Under the pieces are notes generated by a model, which had not been told where the DNA came from, did no database searches, and was given only the letters and a program-made list of their open reading frames with translations. A DNA stretch of 18,446 nucleotides from an uncultured Oscillospiraceae bacterium (GTDB taxonomy: Bacteria > Bacillota > Clostridia > Oscillospirales > Acutalibacteraceae), in assembly GCA_900545625.1 (NCBI GenBank), contig UQZS01000037.1:1-18446 (forward strand), given 5' to 3'. Position numbers and translations under genes: made by a program. Positions within the stretch are counted from its first letter, which is position 1. Each line of letters opens with the position of its first letter. Positions 7,891 through 14,815 of the stretch are shown here, piece after piece.

Positions 7891-9218
7891 TGTTTCGGAC
7901 GTTCATCAACGCCTGGAAGATTGCGGATCTTCGCAAAAAGCTGCTGTATACGGCGCTTATCATCCTGATCTTCCGCATCGGCGCTGCGCTGCCCATTCCC
8001 TTCGTCAACATCACGGACGGTATCATCACGGACCAGAACGCCAACAATTTCATGACGTATCTGAGCATGATGACCGGCGATGCGTTCAACTACGGTACGC
8101 TGTTCGCCATGTCCATTACGCCCTACATCAACGCCTCCATCATCATCCAGCTGCTGACGGTCGCCATCCCGGCGCTTGAACGGCTGGCAAAAGAGGGCGA
8201 AGAGGGCCGCAAAAAGATGTCGGCGATCACGCGGTACACCGCTGTGGGGCTTGCCGCTCTGCAAAGCACGGCGTATTACTTCTACATCCGTGCGCAGGGC
8301 TATCTCACCGTCGATGCAGACGGCGCTGCCTACACGGGCTTCTGGGCTGTGTTCCAGGCCATCGTCATCATCCTCTGCTATACGGCGGGCGCATCGCTTC
8401 TGATGTGGCTCGGCGAGCAGATCAATGAAAAGGGCATCGGCAACGGCATCTCGATCATCCTGTTCGCAGGTATCGTCTCGCGCATGCCCACCACCCTTTA
8501 CAACCTGTATACCTATGTGGACCGCGGCGGCGCGTATTTCGCGCTTATCCCGATCGCGTTCGTCTCCATGCTTCTGATGATCGCTTTCATCGTCTGGATG
8601 GACAACGCCGAGCGCCGCATCCCTGTGCAGTATGCCAAGCGCGTCGTCGGGCGCAAAATGTACGGCGGCCAGAACACGCACATCCCGATCAAGGTCAATA
8701 TGTGCGGCGTGCTCCCGGTCATCTTTGCATCCTCGATTTTGTCGCTGCCGCCCACGGTCGAAATGTTCGTGACGCTCGACACCTCGACCGGCTGGGGCCG
8801 GTTCTGGGACGGCTTCTTCGGCATCTTCAGCACGGACCACTGGGCATACACCCTCATGTATTTCGTACTGATCATCTTCTTCGCATACTTCTATGCGGCG
8901 ATCCAGTACAATCCCATCGAAATGGCCAACAACATCCGCCGCAACAGCGGGGCGATCCCGGGCATCCGTCCCGGCAAGCCCACTTCGGATTACATCACGA
9001 AGATCCTCTCGAGGATCACGCTACTCGGCGCGCTGCTGCTTAGTGTCGTGGCGCTGTACCCGCTGCTGTTCTCGCAGATCACGGCGCTCTTTGACAAGCA
9101 GGTCAACCTGACCATGGGCGGTACGTCCATCATCATTATGGTCGGCGTCGCGCTCGAAACGGTCAAGCAGCTCGAGAGCCAGATGATGATGCGCCATTAC
9201 AAGGGCTTCTTGGATTAA
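7890..9218 (+). CDS. secY: Preprotein translocase subunit SecY
   Basis: SecY is the channel subunit of the SecYEG translocon, inserting and exporting proteins across the cytoplasmic membrane with SecA or the ribosome. The 442-residue product has the usual length, and the alternating hydrophobic stretches fit ten transmembrane helices. It starts [17 protein letters not shown], with TM1 at about residues 18-36. The plug and TM2 region contains MSITPYINASIIIQLL. The second SecY signature, LLMWLGEQINEKGIGNGIS, is at about 171-189. The cytoplasmic loop has ERRIPVQYAKR, and the C-terminus is RHYKGFLD. It overlaps the rplO stop by one base and is followed by adk after 18 nt. Confidence 0.98.
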   Translation: MFRTFINAWKIADLRKKLLYTALIILIFRIGAALPIPFVNITDGIITDQNANNFMTYLSMMTGDAFNYGTLFAMSITPYINASIIIQLLTVAIPALERLAKEGEEGRKKMSAITRYTAVGLAALQSTAYYFYIRAQGYLTVDADGAAYTGFWAVFQAIVIILCYTAGASLLMWLGEQINEKGIGNGISIILFAGIVSRMPTTLYNLYTYVDRGGAYFALIPIAFVSMLLMIAFIVWMDNAERRIPVQYAKRVVGRKMYGGQNTHIPIKVNMCGVLPVIFASSILSLPPTVEMFVTLDTSTGWGRFWDGFFGIFSTDHWAYTLMYFVLIIFFAYFYAAIQYNPIEMANNIRRNSGAIPGIRPGKPTSDYITKILSRITLLGALLLSVVALYPLLFSQITALFDKQVNLTMGGTSIIIMVGVALETVKQLESQMMMRHYKGFLD

Positions 9219-9236
9219 CGAAAGGAAAGACACTTT

Positions 9237-9869
9237 ATGAACCTGATTTTACTCGGCGCGCCGGGCGCGGGCAAGGGCACGCAGGCGGAAAAGATCTGCG
9301 AAAAGCTTGGCATCCCCGCTATCTCGACGGGCAACATGCTGCGCGAGGCCATGGCGAACGGTACCGAAATGGGGCTTAAAGCAAAATCCTTTATCGATGC
9401 GGGCAAGCTTGTCCCCGACGAGGTCGTCATCGGCATCATCCGCGAGCGTTTGCAGGCGGATGACTGCAAAAACGGCTTCATCCTCGATGGCTTCCCGCGC
9501 ACCATCCCGCAGGCAGAGGCGCTCGACGCAATGGGCGTGCGCATTGACCGCGTTATCGACATTGAAGTGCCCGATGAAAAGATCGCTGCCCGCCTTTCCG
9601 GCAGACGCGTATGCCTGAAATGCGGCGCGACCTATCATACCGAGTACAAAAAGCCGAAAACCGAGGGTGTCTGCGACGTCTGCGGCGACAAGCTGGTGCA
9701 GAGAAAAGACGATATGCCCGAAACGGTGCTCGACCGGCTCAAGACCTATCATGAGCAGACCGAGCCGCTGAAAGGCTACTACGCAAAGAAGGGCAACCTG
9801 CGCGTGGTAGAAGGGCAGGAGGCGGTCGCCGATACGACCGCACTCACCATGAAAGCGCTGGAGGACTGA
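9237..9869 (+). CDS. adk: Adenylate kinase (zinc-binding LID)
   Basis: Adenylate kinase interconverts ATP + AMP and 2 ADP in the cytoplasm. The 210-residue long-form enzyme has the P-loop GAPGAGKGT at residues 7-15, the AMP-binding segment STGNMLR at 30-36, and DGFPRT at 84-89. The LID domain is at about 122-160. The LID carries Cys126/Cys129 (CLKC) and Cys146/Cys149 (CDVC), the zinc-binding form common in Gram-positive bacteria. The motif QRKDDMPETVLDRL supplies the conserved arginines. Its position secY-adk-map is the usual Bacillota spc order. The map gene starts 2 nt after its stop. Confidence 0.98.
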   Translation: MNLILLGAPGAGKGTQAEKICEKLGIPAISTGNMLREAMANGTEMGLKAKSFIDAGKLVPDEVVIGIIRERLQADDCKNGFILDGFPRTIPQAEALDAMGVRIDRVIDIEVPDEKIAARLSGRRVCLKCGATYHTEYKKPKTEGVCDVCGDKLVQRKDDMPETVLDRLKTYHEQTEPLKGYYAKKGNLRVVEGQEAVADTTALTMKALED

Positions 9870-9871
9870 GC

Positions 9872-10621
9872 ATGATTGTGCTGAAAACGGCACGGGAGAT
9901 CGAGCTCATCCGAAAGGCTTGCATTATTTCCGCGGAAGCATTGCAGGTGGCGGGCGAGGCTGTAAAGCCCGGGGTCACGACCTATGAAATCGACCGCATC
10001 GCCTACGAGTACATCAAAAAGCAGGGCGCCGAGCCCAACTTTCTGCACTTGTACGGCTTTCCCGCTACCGCGTGCATTTCCATAAATGACGAGGTCATTC
10101 ACGGCATTCCGAGCAAAAAGCGTGTCATCCGCGAGGGGGACATCGTCAGCATCGACCTTGGCGCCAAGGTGGACGGATACAACGGCGACAACGCCGCCAC
10201 TTTCGCTGCGGGAAACATTTCCGAAGCGGCGAAGCGGCTGTGCGACACGACCGAAGCAAGCCTTTATAAAGGCATTGAAAAGGCGGTCGCAGGCGGCAGA
10301 CTCGGCGATATCGGTTCTGCGGTGCAGACATACTGTGAGGAACGCGGCTACGGCGTCATCCGGGAATACACCGGGCACGGCGTCGGCGCCAAGCTGCATG
10401 AAGACCCCAGCGTACCGAATTTCGGCACCCCCGGCAGGGGTGTGCGCCTGTTGCCGGGCATGGTCATTGCCATTGAGCCCATGATCACGGAAGGGGACAA
10501 GGCAATCCGGCAAATGCCCGACGGCTGGACGGTCAAAACCCGGGACGGCAAGCTTGCGGCGCATTTTGAGCATACCGTTGCCATCACTGCCGACGGCCCG
10601 CAGATCCTCACAAGGATTTGA
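9872..10621 (+). CDS. map: Type I methionine aminopeptidase
   Basis: Map removes the initiator methionine from nascent proteins after deformylation. The 249-residue enzyme has the short type I length with no N-terminal extension. All metal ligands are visible: Asp95 (SIDLGA), Asp106 (GDNAATF), His169 (GHGVG), Glu202 (IEPM) and Glu233 (FEHTV). His77 (VIHGIP) and His176 (LHEDP) match the catalytic/substrate-binding histidines. The segment DGYNGDNA has Asn103 at a position often occupied by His in relatives; it is not one of the listed metal ligands. A start at the ATG at 9872 puts the ggagg at 9859-9863 8 nt upstream, inside adk, suggesting coupled translation. Confidence 0.97.
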   Translation: MIVLKTAREIELIRKACIISAEALQVAGEAVKPGVTTYEIDRIAYEYIKKQGAEPNFLHLYGFPATACISINDEVIHGIPSKKRVIREGDIVSIDLGAKVDGYNGDNAATFAAGNISEAAKRLCDTTEASLYKGIEKAVAGGRLGDIGSAVQTYCEERGYGVIREYTGHGVGAKLHEDPSVPNFGTPGRGVRLLPGMVIAIEPMITEGDKAIRQMPDGWTVKTRDGKLAAHFEHTVAITADGPQILTRI

Positions 10622-10632
10622 CGGAGGCGTCT

Positions 10633-10905
10633 ATGGCGGAATGGAAGCAGGGCATGCTTGTGCGCGCCGAGCGCGGGCGTGAAAAGGGCAGGCTTTTGTG
10701 CGTCGTGGGGCAGGCGGAAAACCGCGTGCTGTTGTGCGACGGCAAAGAACGCCCGCTCTCTCGCCCCAAGGCGAAGAACCCAAAGCATTTGACGGTCATC
10801 GGGCACGTTCTCAGCGAACGGCAGATGCAGTCCAACCGGGCACTCAAGCAAGCGTTGAAGGATTTTTCGGAGGCGATAGCTTATGTCAAAGCAGGACATG
10901 ATTGA
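10633..10905 (+). CDS. KOW-domain RNA-binding protein (YbzG/L14e-like)
   Basis: A small basic protein of 90 residues with a KOW-like N-terminus (about residues 5-40: [20 protein letters not shown] then [24 protein letters not shown]). A helical C-terminal half follows ([18 protein letters not shown]). Proteins of this kind, related to eukaryotic/archaeal L14e and called YbzG in B. subtilis, occur between map and infA in many Bacillota; their function is not well defined, and RNA or ribosome binding is inferred from the fold. I choose the ATG at 10633, 5 nt after ggagg (10623-10627). A TTG at 10618 overlapping the map stop would add five residues and would put the ggagg inside the gene. Its 3' end overlaps infA by 23 nt in another frame. 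Confidence 0.88.
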   Translation: MAEWKQGMLVRAERGREKGRLLCVVGQAENRVLLCDGKERPLSRPKAKNPKHLTVIGHVLSERQMQSNRALKQALKDFSEAIAYVKAGHD

Positions 10906-11101
10906 AATTGAAGGTACGGTCGTTGAAGCGCTGCCCAACGCGCAGTTCCAGGTAGAGCTCTCCAACGGTCATCAAATTTTAGCCCATATTTCCGGCAAAC
11001 TGCGCATGAACTACATCCGCATCCTGCCGGGCGACAAAGTGACGGTCGAAATGTCGCCATATGACCTCACACGCGGGCGCATCACATGGCGAACCAAATA
11101 A
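10883..11101 (+). CDS. infA: Translation initiation factor IF-1
   Basis: IF-1 binds the 30S A site during initiation and works with IF-2 and IF-3. The 72-residue product has the standard length and is a single S1-like OB-fold domain: [19 protein letters not shown], then [30 protein letters not shown], and the C-terminus [15 protein letters not shown]. The ATG at 10883 is preceded by ggagg at 10869-10873 (9 nt spacing). It lies within the end of the KOW gene, so infA is probably coupled to it. An internal ATG at 10898 would remove the conserved first residues. Confidence 0.98.
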   Translation: MSKQDMIEIEGTVVEALPNAQFQVELSNGHQILAHISGKLRMNYIRILPGDKVTVEMSPYDLTRGRITWRTK

Positions 11102-11139
11102 GAGCCGCAGGGCTATGCAGTTTTTAAGGAGGTAACACA

Positions 11140-11253
11140 ATGAAAGTCAGACCTTCTGTGAAAAAGATTTGTGAAAAGTGCAAGATCATCAAGCGCAAAG
11201 GCAAAGTCATGGTGATCTGCGAGAATCCGAAGCACAAGCAGCGCCAGGGCTAA
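11140..11253 (+). CDS. rpmJ: 50S ribosomal protein L36, zinc-binding form
   Basis: L36 is the smallest 50S protein, bound to 23S rRNA near the base of the central protuberance. The 37-codon gene encodes [20 protein letters not shown]... and ends [11 protein letters not shown]. The zinc ligands Cys11, Cys14, Cys27 and His32 are all present, so this is the C+ form. Shine-Dalgarno aaggaggt at 11126-11133 is near perfect. It closes the spc part; a 120-nt gap with a hairpin follows before rpsM. Confidence 0.97.
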   Translation: MKVRPSVKKICEKCKIIKRKGKVMVICENPKHKQRQG

Positions 11254-11264
11254 TGGGCTGTGAT

Positions 11265-11295
11265 GTATCGTTGTTAAAGATCTAAGCAACGATAC
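11265..11295 (+). other. Hairpin in the rpmJ-rpsM gap (possible regulatory structure)
   Basis: GTATCGTTG at 11265-11273 is perfectly complementary to CAACGATAC at 11287-11295, with two more possible pairs inside and a 9-13 nt A-rich loop. No T-run follows, so it is not an intrinsic terminator. A second short inverted repeat (cgttc/gaacg, 11316-11320 and 11328-11332) lies downstream. The surrounding 120-nt spacer is the longest inside the ribosomal-protein run. A role in controlling the alpha part, for example by S4 as in E. coli, is only inference. Confidence 0.45.
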
Positions 11296-11373
11296 CGTGC
11301 ATTCCGGAAACCGTGCGTTCACAAACCGAACGGATTGTAAGTATTGGCATCAAAAATGGAGGTGCAACTGTAA

Positions 11374-11742
11374 ATGGCACGTATTTCAGGCGTTGATTTA
11401 CCGAGAGATAAGCGGGTCGAGATCGGCCTTACCTATATCTACGGCATCGGCAGAAAGACGGCAAGCGACATCATCGCCGCCACCGGGGTCAACCCCGACA
11501 CGCGCGTCAAGGATTTGACCGAAGAGGATGTTGCGAAACTTCGTGAATACATCGACCATAACGTCAAGGTGGAGGGCGACCTGCGCCGCGACGTGGCGTT
11601 CGACATCAAGCGTTTGATCGAGATCGGCAGCTACCGCGGCACGAGACACCGCAAGGGGCTTCCCGTGCGCGGGCAGACTTCCAAGAACAACGCGCGCACC
11701 CGCAAGGGCCCGAAGAAGACCATCGCGAACAAGAAGAAATAA
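11374..11742 (+). CDS. rpsM: 30S ribosomal protein S13
   Basis: S13 lies in the 30S head, pairs with S19 and contacts the P-site tRNA and the 50S subunit through intersubunit bridges. The 122-residue product starts [19 protein letters not shown]. It has the helix-two-turn-helix segment [12 protein letters not shown] and the C-terminal signature [30 protein letters not shown] (the Q is followed by T-S in this protein), ending in a basic tail. Shine-Dalgarno ggaggt at 11358-11363 is 10 nt before the ATG. It is the first gene of the alpha part. Confidence 0.98.
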   Translation: MARISGVDLPRDKRVEIGLTYIYGIGRKTASDIIAATGVNPDTRVKDLTEEDVAKLREYIDHNVKVEGDLRRDVAFDIKRLIEIGSYRGTRHRKGLPVRGQTSKNNARTRKGPKKTIANKKK

Positions 11743-11757
11743 GGGAGGGCTTCGTAA

Positions 11758-12156
11758 ATGGCTACTGCTAAAAAAGGCGCGACCACCCGTCGCCGCCGCG
11801 AGCGCAAGAACATCGACAAGGGCGCCGCGCACATTCAATCGACCTTCAACAATACCATCGTCACCATCACCGACGTGCAGGGCAACGCTGTTTCGTGGGC
11901 TTCTGCCGGCGAAATGGGCTTCCGCGGCTCCAAAAAGTCCACGCCCTTTGCCGCGCAGACCGCTGCCGAGACCGCAGCGAAGATCGCCATCGAGCACGGC
12001 ATGAAGACCGTCGAGGTTTACGTCAAGGGCCCCGGCTCGGGACGTGAGGCTGCGATCCGCGCACTGCAGACCGCGGGTCTTGAGGTCACGATGATCAAGG
12101 ACGTCACGCCCATCCCCCACAACGGCTGCCGTCCGCCCAAAAGAAGAAGAGTCTGA
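11758..12156 (+). CDS. rpsK: 30S ribosomal protein S11
   Basis: S11 sits on the 30S platform and helps form the E site and mRNA exit channel. The 132-residue product has a basic N-terminus ([14 protein letters not shown]), then [28 protein letters not shown] and the C-terminal signature [18 protein letters not shown], all conserved. Shine-Dalgarno gggagg is located about 10 nt before the ATG. It is followed by rpsD after 17 nt. Confidence 0.98.
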   Translation: MATAKKGATTRRRRERKNIDKGAAHIQSTFNNTIVTITDVQGNAVSWASAGEMGFRGSKKSTPFAAQTAAETAAKIAIEHGMKTVEVYVKGPGSGREAAIRALQTAGLEVTMIKDVTPIPHNGCRPPKRRRV

Positions 12157-12173
12157 GTTTCGGAGGTGCAATT

Positions 12174-12800
12174 ATGGCAAGATATACAGGCGCGGCTTGC
12201 AAGCTCTGCCGCCGCGAGGGCAAAAAGCTCTTTTTGAAGGGTGAGCGCTGCTACACCAACAAATGCGCGGTCGACCGCCGCAGCTATGCCCCCGGCCAGC
12301 ACGGCCAGAGCCGCAAAAAGACTTCCGAATACGGCATGCAGCTTCGTGCGAAGCAGCAGGCCCGCCGTTACTACGGCATTCAGGAAGGTCAGTTCCACAA
12401 ATATTTCCTCATGGCGGAACGCCGCCAGGGCATGACGGGTGAAAACCTGCTTCGCATCTGCGAGAGCCGGCTCGACAACGTTGTCTACCTGCTCGGCTGG
12501 GCGTCCTCGCGTGCCGAAGCGCGTCAGCTCACCACGCACGGCCACTATCTCGTCAACGGCAAAAAGGTGGATATCCCCTCCTACCTGTTAAAGGCGGGCG
12601 ACGAGGTCTCCATCCGCCAGAAGAGCCGCGACAGCGAAAAGTTCAAGGCAGTTCTTGAAGCAAACGCTTCCCGCCCCGTGCCGGAATGGCTGGACAAAAA
12701 CGCCGAGGCGCTTTCCGCGAAAGTCGTTAAGCTGCCCGACCGCGAGCAGATCGAAGTTCCTGTTGAAGAACATCTTATCGTCGAGTTCTATTCGAAATAA
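12174..12800 (+). CDS. rpsD: 30S ribosomal protein S4, zinc-binding form
   Basis: S4 nucleates assembly of the 16S rRNA 5' domain and lines the mRNA entry channel. The 208-residue product has an N-terminal zinc finger, Cys9-x2-Cys12 and Cys26-x4-Cys31, typical of the C+ S4 type. An S4 RNA-binding domain lies at about residues 96-160 ([37 protein letters not shown]). The C-terminus [12 protein letters not shown] is standard. Its location within the alpha part differs from B. subtilis, where rpsD is elsewhere, and makes local autoregulation of the E. coli kind conceivable. Shine-Dalgarno ggaggt precedes the ATG. Confidence 0.98.
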   Translation: MARYTGAACKLCRREGKKLFLKGERCYTNKCAVDRRSYAPGQHGQSRKKTSEYGMQLRAKQQARRYYGIQEGQFHKYFLMAERRQGMTGENLLRICESRLDNVVYLLGWASSRAEARQLTTHGHYLVNGKKVDIPSYLLKAGDEVSIRQKSRDSEKFKAVLEANASRPVPEWLDKNAEALSAKVVKLPDREQIEVPVEEHLIVEFYSK

Positions 12801-12840
12801 TCGGTTAGAGCGAAAGGTTTCTGACACAGAATATACGTTT

Positions 12841-12858
12841 TTCGGGCATTTGCCCGAA
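12841..12858 (+). other. Hairpin in the rpsD-rpoA gap
   Basis: TTCGGGCA at 12841-12848 and TGCCCGAA at 12851-12858 are exact reverse complements around a central TT, forming a GC-rich hairpin with a realistic 6-7 bp stem. A T-run precedes it but none follows, and on the minus strand the trailing bases are A-rich, so it is not a terminator in either direction. It lies 10 nt upstream of the rpoA Shine-Dalgarno in an 80-nt gap. It could be an RNA-processing, stability or translation-control element between a ribosomal protein gene and the polymerase subunit. Confidence 0.45.
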
Positions 12859-12880
12859 CCCAACGATAGGAGGGTTTTGA

Positions 12881-13831
12881 ATGATAGGAATTGACAAGCC
12901 CAGCGTGGAAGTGCTCGAGCTTTCCGAGGACGGCACCTACGGCAAGTTCACTATGGAACCCCTCGAGCGCGGCTACGGCACGACGATCGGCAACTCGCTT
13001 CGCCGCGTGCTGCTTTCCTCATTGCCCGGCTACGCGATCACTTCCGTCAAGATCGACGGCGTGCTGCACGAATTCTCCACCGTCCCCGGTGTGAAAGAGG
13101 ACGTCACCGAGATCGTGCTGAACTTAAAAGGCGTCATCCTGAAGATCCAGGGCGACGGTCCCAAGACGCTGTATGTCGAGGCTTCCGGCAAGTGCGAAGT
13201 GCGTGCCGGCGACATTAAAACGGATTCCGAGGTGGAGATCCTCAACCCCGATCATCTCATTGCGACGCTTTCCGAGGGCGCAACGCTCAACATGGAGCTG
13301 ACCGCCGACCGCGGACGCGGGTATGTGTCTGCGGAGCGCAATAAGCAGATGATGCAGCCGGTCATCGGCGTGATCTCCATTGATTCCATCTATACCCCCG
13401 TGCTGAAAGTGAACTACACGGTCGAGAACACCCGTGTGGGGCAGATCACCGACTTCGACAAGCTCACGCTCGAAGCCTGGACGAACGGGACGATCTCCGC
13501 AAAGGAAGCTGTCTCGCTCGGCGCCAAGATCCTCACTGAGCACCTCAACCTCTTTGTGGAGCTCTCTGATGAAGCGGGCAACACCGAGGTCATGGTCGTC
13601 AAGGATGACGACGGCAAAGAAAAGGCCCTCGAGATGACCATTGAGGAGCTTGACCTGTCCGTGCGTTCGTTCAACTGCCTGAAACGCGCAGGCATCAACA
13701 CGGTGGAAGATCTGATCAGCAAGTCCGAGGAGCACATGATGAAGGTGCGCAACCTTGGCAGAAAATCGCTTGAAGAAGTGATCGCCAAGTTGGAGTCGCT
13801 GAACTTCACGCTCCGCAAGGACGACGAATAA
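12881..13831 (+). CDS. rpoA: DNA-directed RNA polymerase subunit alpha
   Basis: Alpha dimerises to nucleate RNA polymerase assembly, and its C-terminal domain contacts UP-element DNA and activators. The 316-residue product is a normal Bacillota length. The N-terminal dimerisation and assembly domains (about residues 10-230) contain [23 protein letters not shown] and GVKEDVTEI. An acidic linker ([18 protein letters not shown]) leads to the C-terminal domain (about 250-312) with [13 protein letters not shown] and [12 protein letters not shown]. Arg262 aligns with E. coli Arg265, the main DNA-contact residue. Shine-Dalgarno aggagg at 12868-12873 is 7 nt upstream. Confidence 0.98.
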   Translation: MIGIDKPSVEVLELSEDGTYGKFTMEPLERGYGTTIGNSLRRVLLSSLPGYAITSVKIDGVLHEFSTVPGVKEDVTEIVLNLKGVILKIQGDGPKTLYVEASGKCEVRAGDIKTDSEVEILNPDHLIATLSEGATLNMELTADRGRGYVSAERNKQMMQPVIGVISIDSIYTPVLKVNYTVENTRVGQITDFDKLTLEAWTNGTISAKEAVSLGAKILTEHLNLFVELSDEAGNTEVMVVKDDDGKEKALEMTIEELDLSVRSFNCLKRAGINTVEDLISKSEEHMMKVRNLGRKSLEEVIAKLESLNFTLRKDDE

Positions 13832-13850
13832 GGATAAAGGAGTGATTTAG

Positions 13851-14414
13851 ATGCCCGGAACCAGAAAGCTCGGCAGAACCACGGATCACCGCAAGGCGAT
13901 GCTGCGCGGCATGGTGACCTACCTGCTGGAAAACGGCAAGGTGGAAACCACCGTGACAAGAGCGAAAGAAGTCCGTGCCATGGCGGAAAAAATGATTACC
14001 GTCGCGAAGGATAATACCCTGCACGCGAAGCGTCAGGCGTTTGCGTATATCACCAAGGATACAGTTGTCAAAAAGCTGTTTGACGAGATCGCCCCGCAGT
14101 ATGCGGGCGTGAACGGCGGCTATACGCGCATCATCAAGACCGGCACGCGCCGCGGCGACGCAGCGGAAATGTGCATCATCGAGCTTGTAAAGAAAGAGGA
14201 TGCAGAAGCGGCGAAGAAGCCCGCCCGCCGCGCCGGCAGAAGAACGGCGAAAGCCGCGCCCAAGGCGGAAACAAAGGCTGCGCCGAAAGCGGAAGCAGCC
14301 GAAGAAGCGAAGGCAGAGCCCAAGGCGGAAGCCGCAGCAGAAGCGCCCGCGGAGGCTGCACAAGAAGCCAAGGCAGAAGCGCCTGCGGAAGCAGAAGAAG
14401 CAAAGGCGGAATAA
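13851..14414 (+). CDS. rplQ: 50S ribosomal protein L17 with long Ala/Lys/Glu-rich C-terminal tail
   Basis: L17 sits near the exit of the peptide tunnel. The conserved core (residues 1 to about 115) has [20 protein letters not shown], a segment containing [13 protein letters not shown], and the C-terminal strands [25 protein letters not shown]. Bacterial L17 is usually about 112-130 residues; here the protein is 187 because of a 72-residue tail. The tail begins with a basic stretch ([17 protein letters not shown], about 122-138) and continues as repeats of KAE, APAE and EEAKAE. It is low-complexity and probably disordered or helical. The frame stays open to a TAA, and the terminator follows 52 nt later. 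No frameshift is needed to explain it. Confidence 0.97.
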   Translation: MPGTRKLGRTTDHRKAMLRGMVTYLLENGKVETTVTRAKEVRAMAEKMITVAKDNTLHAKRQAFAYITKDTVVKKLFDEIAPQYAGVNGGYTRIIKTGTRRGDAAEMCIIELVKKEDAEAAKKPARRAGRRTAKAAPKAETKAAPKAEAAEEAKAEPKAEAAAEAPAEAAQEAKAEAPAEAEEAKAE

Positions 14415-14466
14415 GCCGAAGGTACGCGCAGGCAATACGCCGAAGCAGCCATACAAACCAACACGC

Positions 14467-14500
14467 CCCGGTACACAAGCGCTTGTGTACCGGGATTTTT
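14467..14500 (+). terminator. Rho-independent terminator of the ribosomal-protein run
   Basis: A perfect 28-nt palindrome, CCCGGTACACAAGC followed by its exact reverse complement (14467-14494), is followed by A and five T (14496-14500). As RNA it would form about 12 bp closed by a short loop. It is 52 nt after the rplQ stop codon. It is the only convincing intrinsic terminator in the window and marks the end of the S10-spc-alpha transcript. Confidence 0.9.
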
Positions 14501-14567
14501 ATATGTTGCGAGCCAAAAGGCGCAGGATACAATATACACAGCGAGGTAAGGACGCACGATTTTTTAC

Positions 14568-14600
14568 ACGGCAGGGGCGGGACTTGCGCCCGCCCGCCGT
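14568..14600. other. GC-rich bulged hairpin of unknown role
   Basis: ACGGC (14568-14572) and GGGCGGG (14575-14581) pair with CCCGCCC (14589-14595) and GCCGT (14596-14600), giving 12 pairs with a 2-nt AG bulge and a 7-nt loop. A run of six T lies just upstream (14560-14565), but none lies downstream, so it does not fit a plus-strand terminator; the minus strand would trail into A. I cannot name its function. Confidence 0.4.
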
Positions 14601-14633
14601 TCAGATGTTAGAAGGCAGAAAACAGAAACCGGA

Positions 14634-14815
14634 TGCGGGGCAGATAGCCTTCACGCATTGACGCAGTGCGCAGAAAAAATATAATCTGTACCCGCAGAGA
14701 CGGCGTATTCTTTTCTGCGTTGCCGCCGGATTGCAAAATCTGCCTATGCCGTCTTTGACTTCTGCCCACAGGATTCTGAATCCTGCACGCCGACCACATC
14801 CAATCTCTGCGTGCA
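14634..14815. other. Closely packed inverted-repeat block: candidate structured RNA or intergenic repeat element
   Basis: This part of the 626-nt gene-free gap (14415-15040) is dense with complementary arms. TGCGGG/CAGAT (14634-14645) pair with ATCTG/CCCGCA (14684-14696) and enclose CGCATTG-ACG-CAGTGCG (14654-14670, one G-T pair). AGACGGC (14698-14704) pairs with GCCGTCT (14748-14754) and encloses CGGATT-GCAA-AATCTG (14727-14742), which has a GNRA-type loop on the plus strand. CAGGATTC-T-GAATCCTG follows at 14769-14785. TGCACGC (14784-14790) can pair with GCGTGCA (14809-14815), and CGCAGAAAA (14669-14677) with TTTTCTGCG (14711-14719), as alternatives. I recognise no Rfam-type family and no convincing protein. 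A dispersed repeat or a small RNA are both possible. Confidence 0.45.
14658..14685 (+). promoter_or_regulatory. Possible sigma-70-type promoter inside the structured block
   Basis: TTGACG (14658-14663) and a consensus TATAAT (14680-14685) are separated by 16 nt. The match is good, but the boxes also form part of inverted repeats and no gene starts soon after, so a chance match in this AT-rich patch is possible. If active it would transcribe the distal hairpins toward hrcA. Confidence 0.3.

Noticed and set aside
6465..8840. Minus-strand open frame of 791 codons opposite rplR-secY
   Set aside because: It runs antisense to six well-conserved genes (rplR, rpsE, rpmD, rplO and secY regions), has no recognisable domain, and is Arg/His/Asp-rich as expected from the complement of GC-rich codons.
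10618..10632. TTG start for the KOW gene
   Set aside because: It lies upstream of the ggagg that is correctly spaced for the ATG at 10633 and overlaps the map stop codon.
11102..11139. Possible attenuator between infA and rpmJ (agcc/ggct followed by TTTTT)
   Set aside because: The stem is only 4 bp and the T-run is 6 nt away; it is also the normal upstream context of the rpmJ Shine-Dalgarno.
11318..11346. TTCACA with a 17-nt spacer to GTATTG before rpsM as an internal promoter
   Set aside because: The -10-like hexamer is a poor match; not supportable without mapped 5' ends.
14506..14533. TTGCGA-16-TACAAT as a promoter just after the terminator
   Set aside because: The -35 match is only 4 of 6 and no gene follows; kept only as a possibility for transcription of the structured block.
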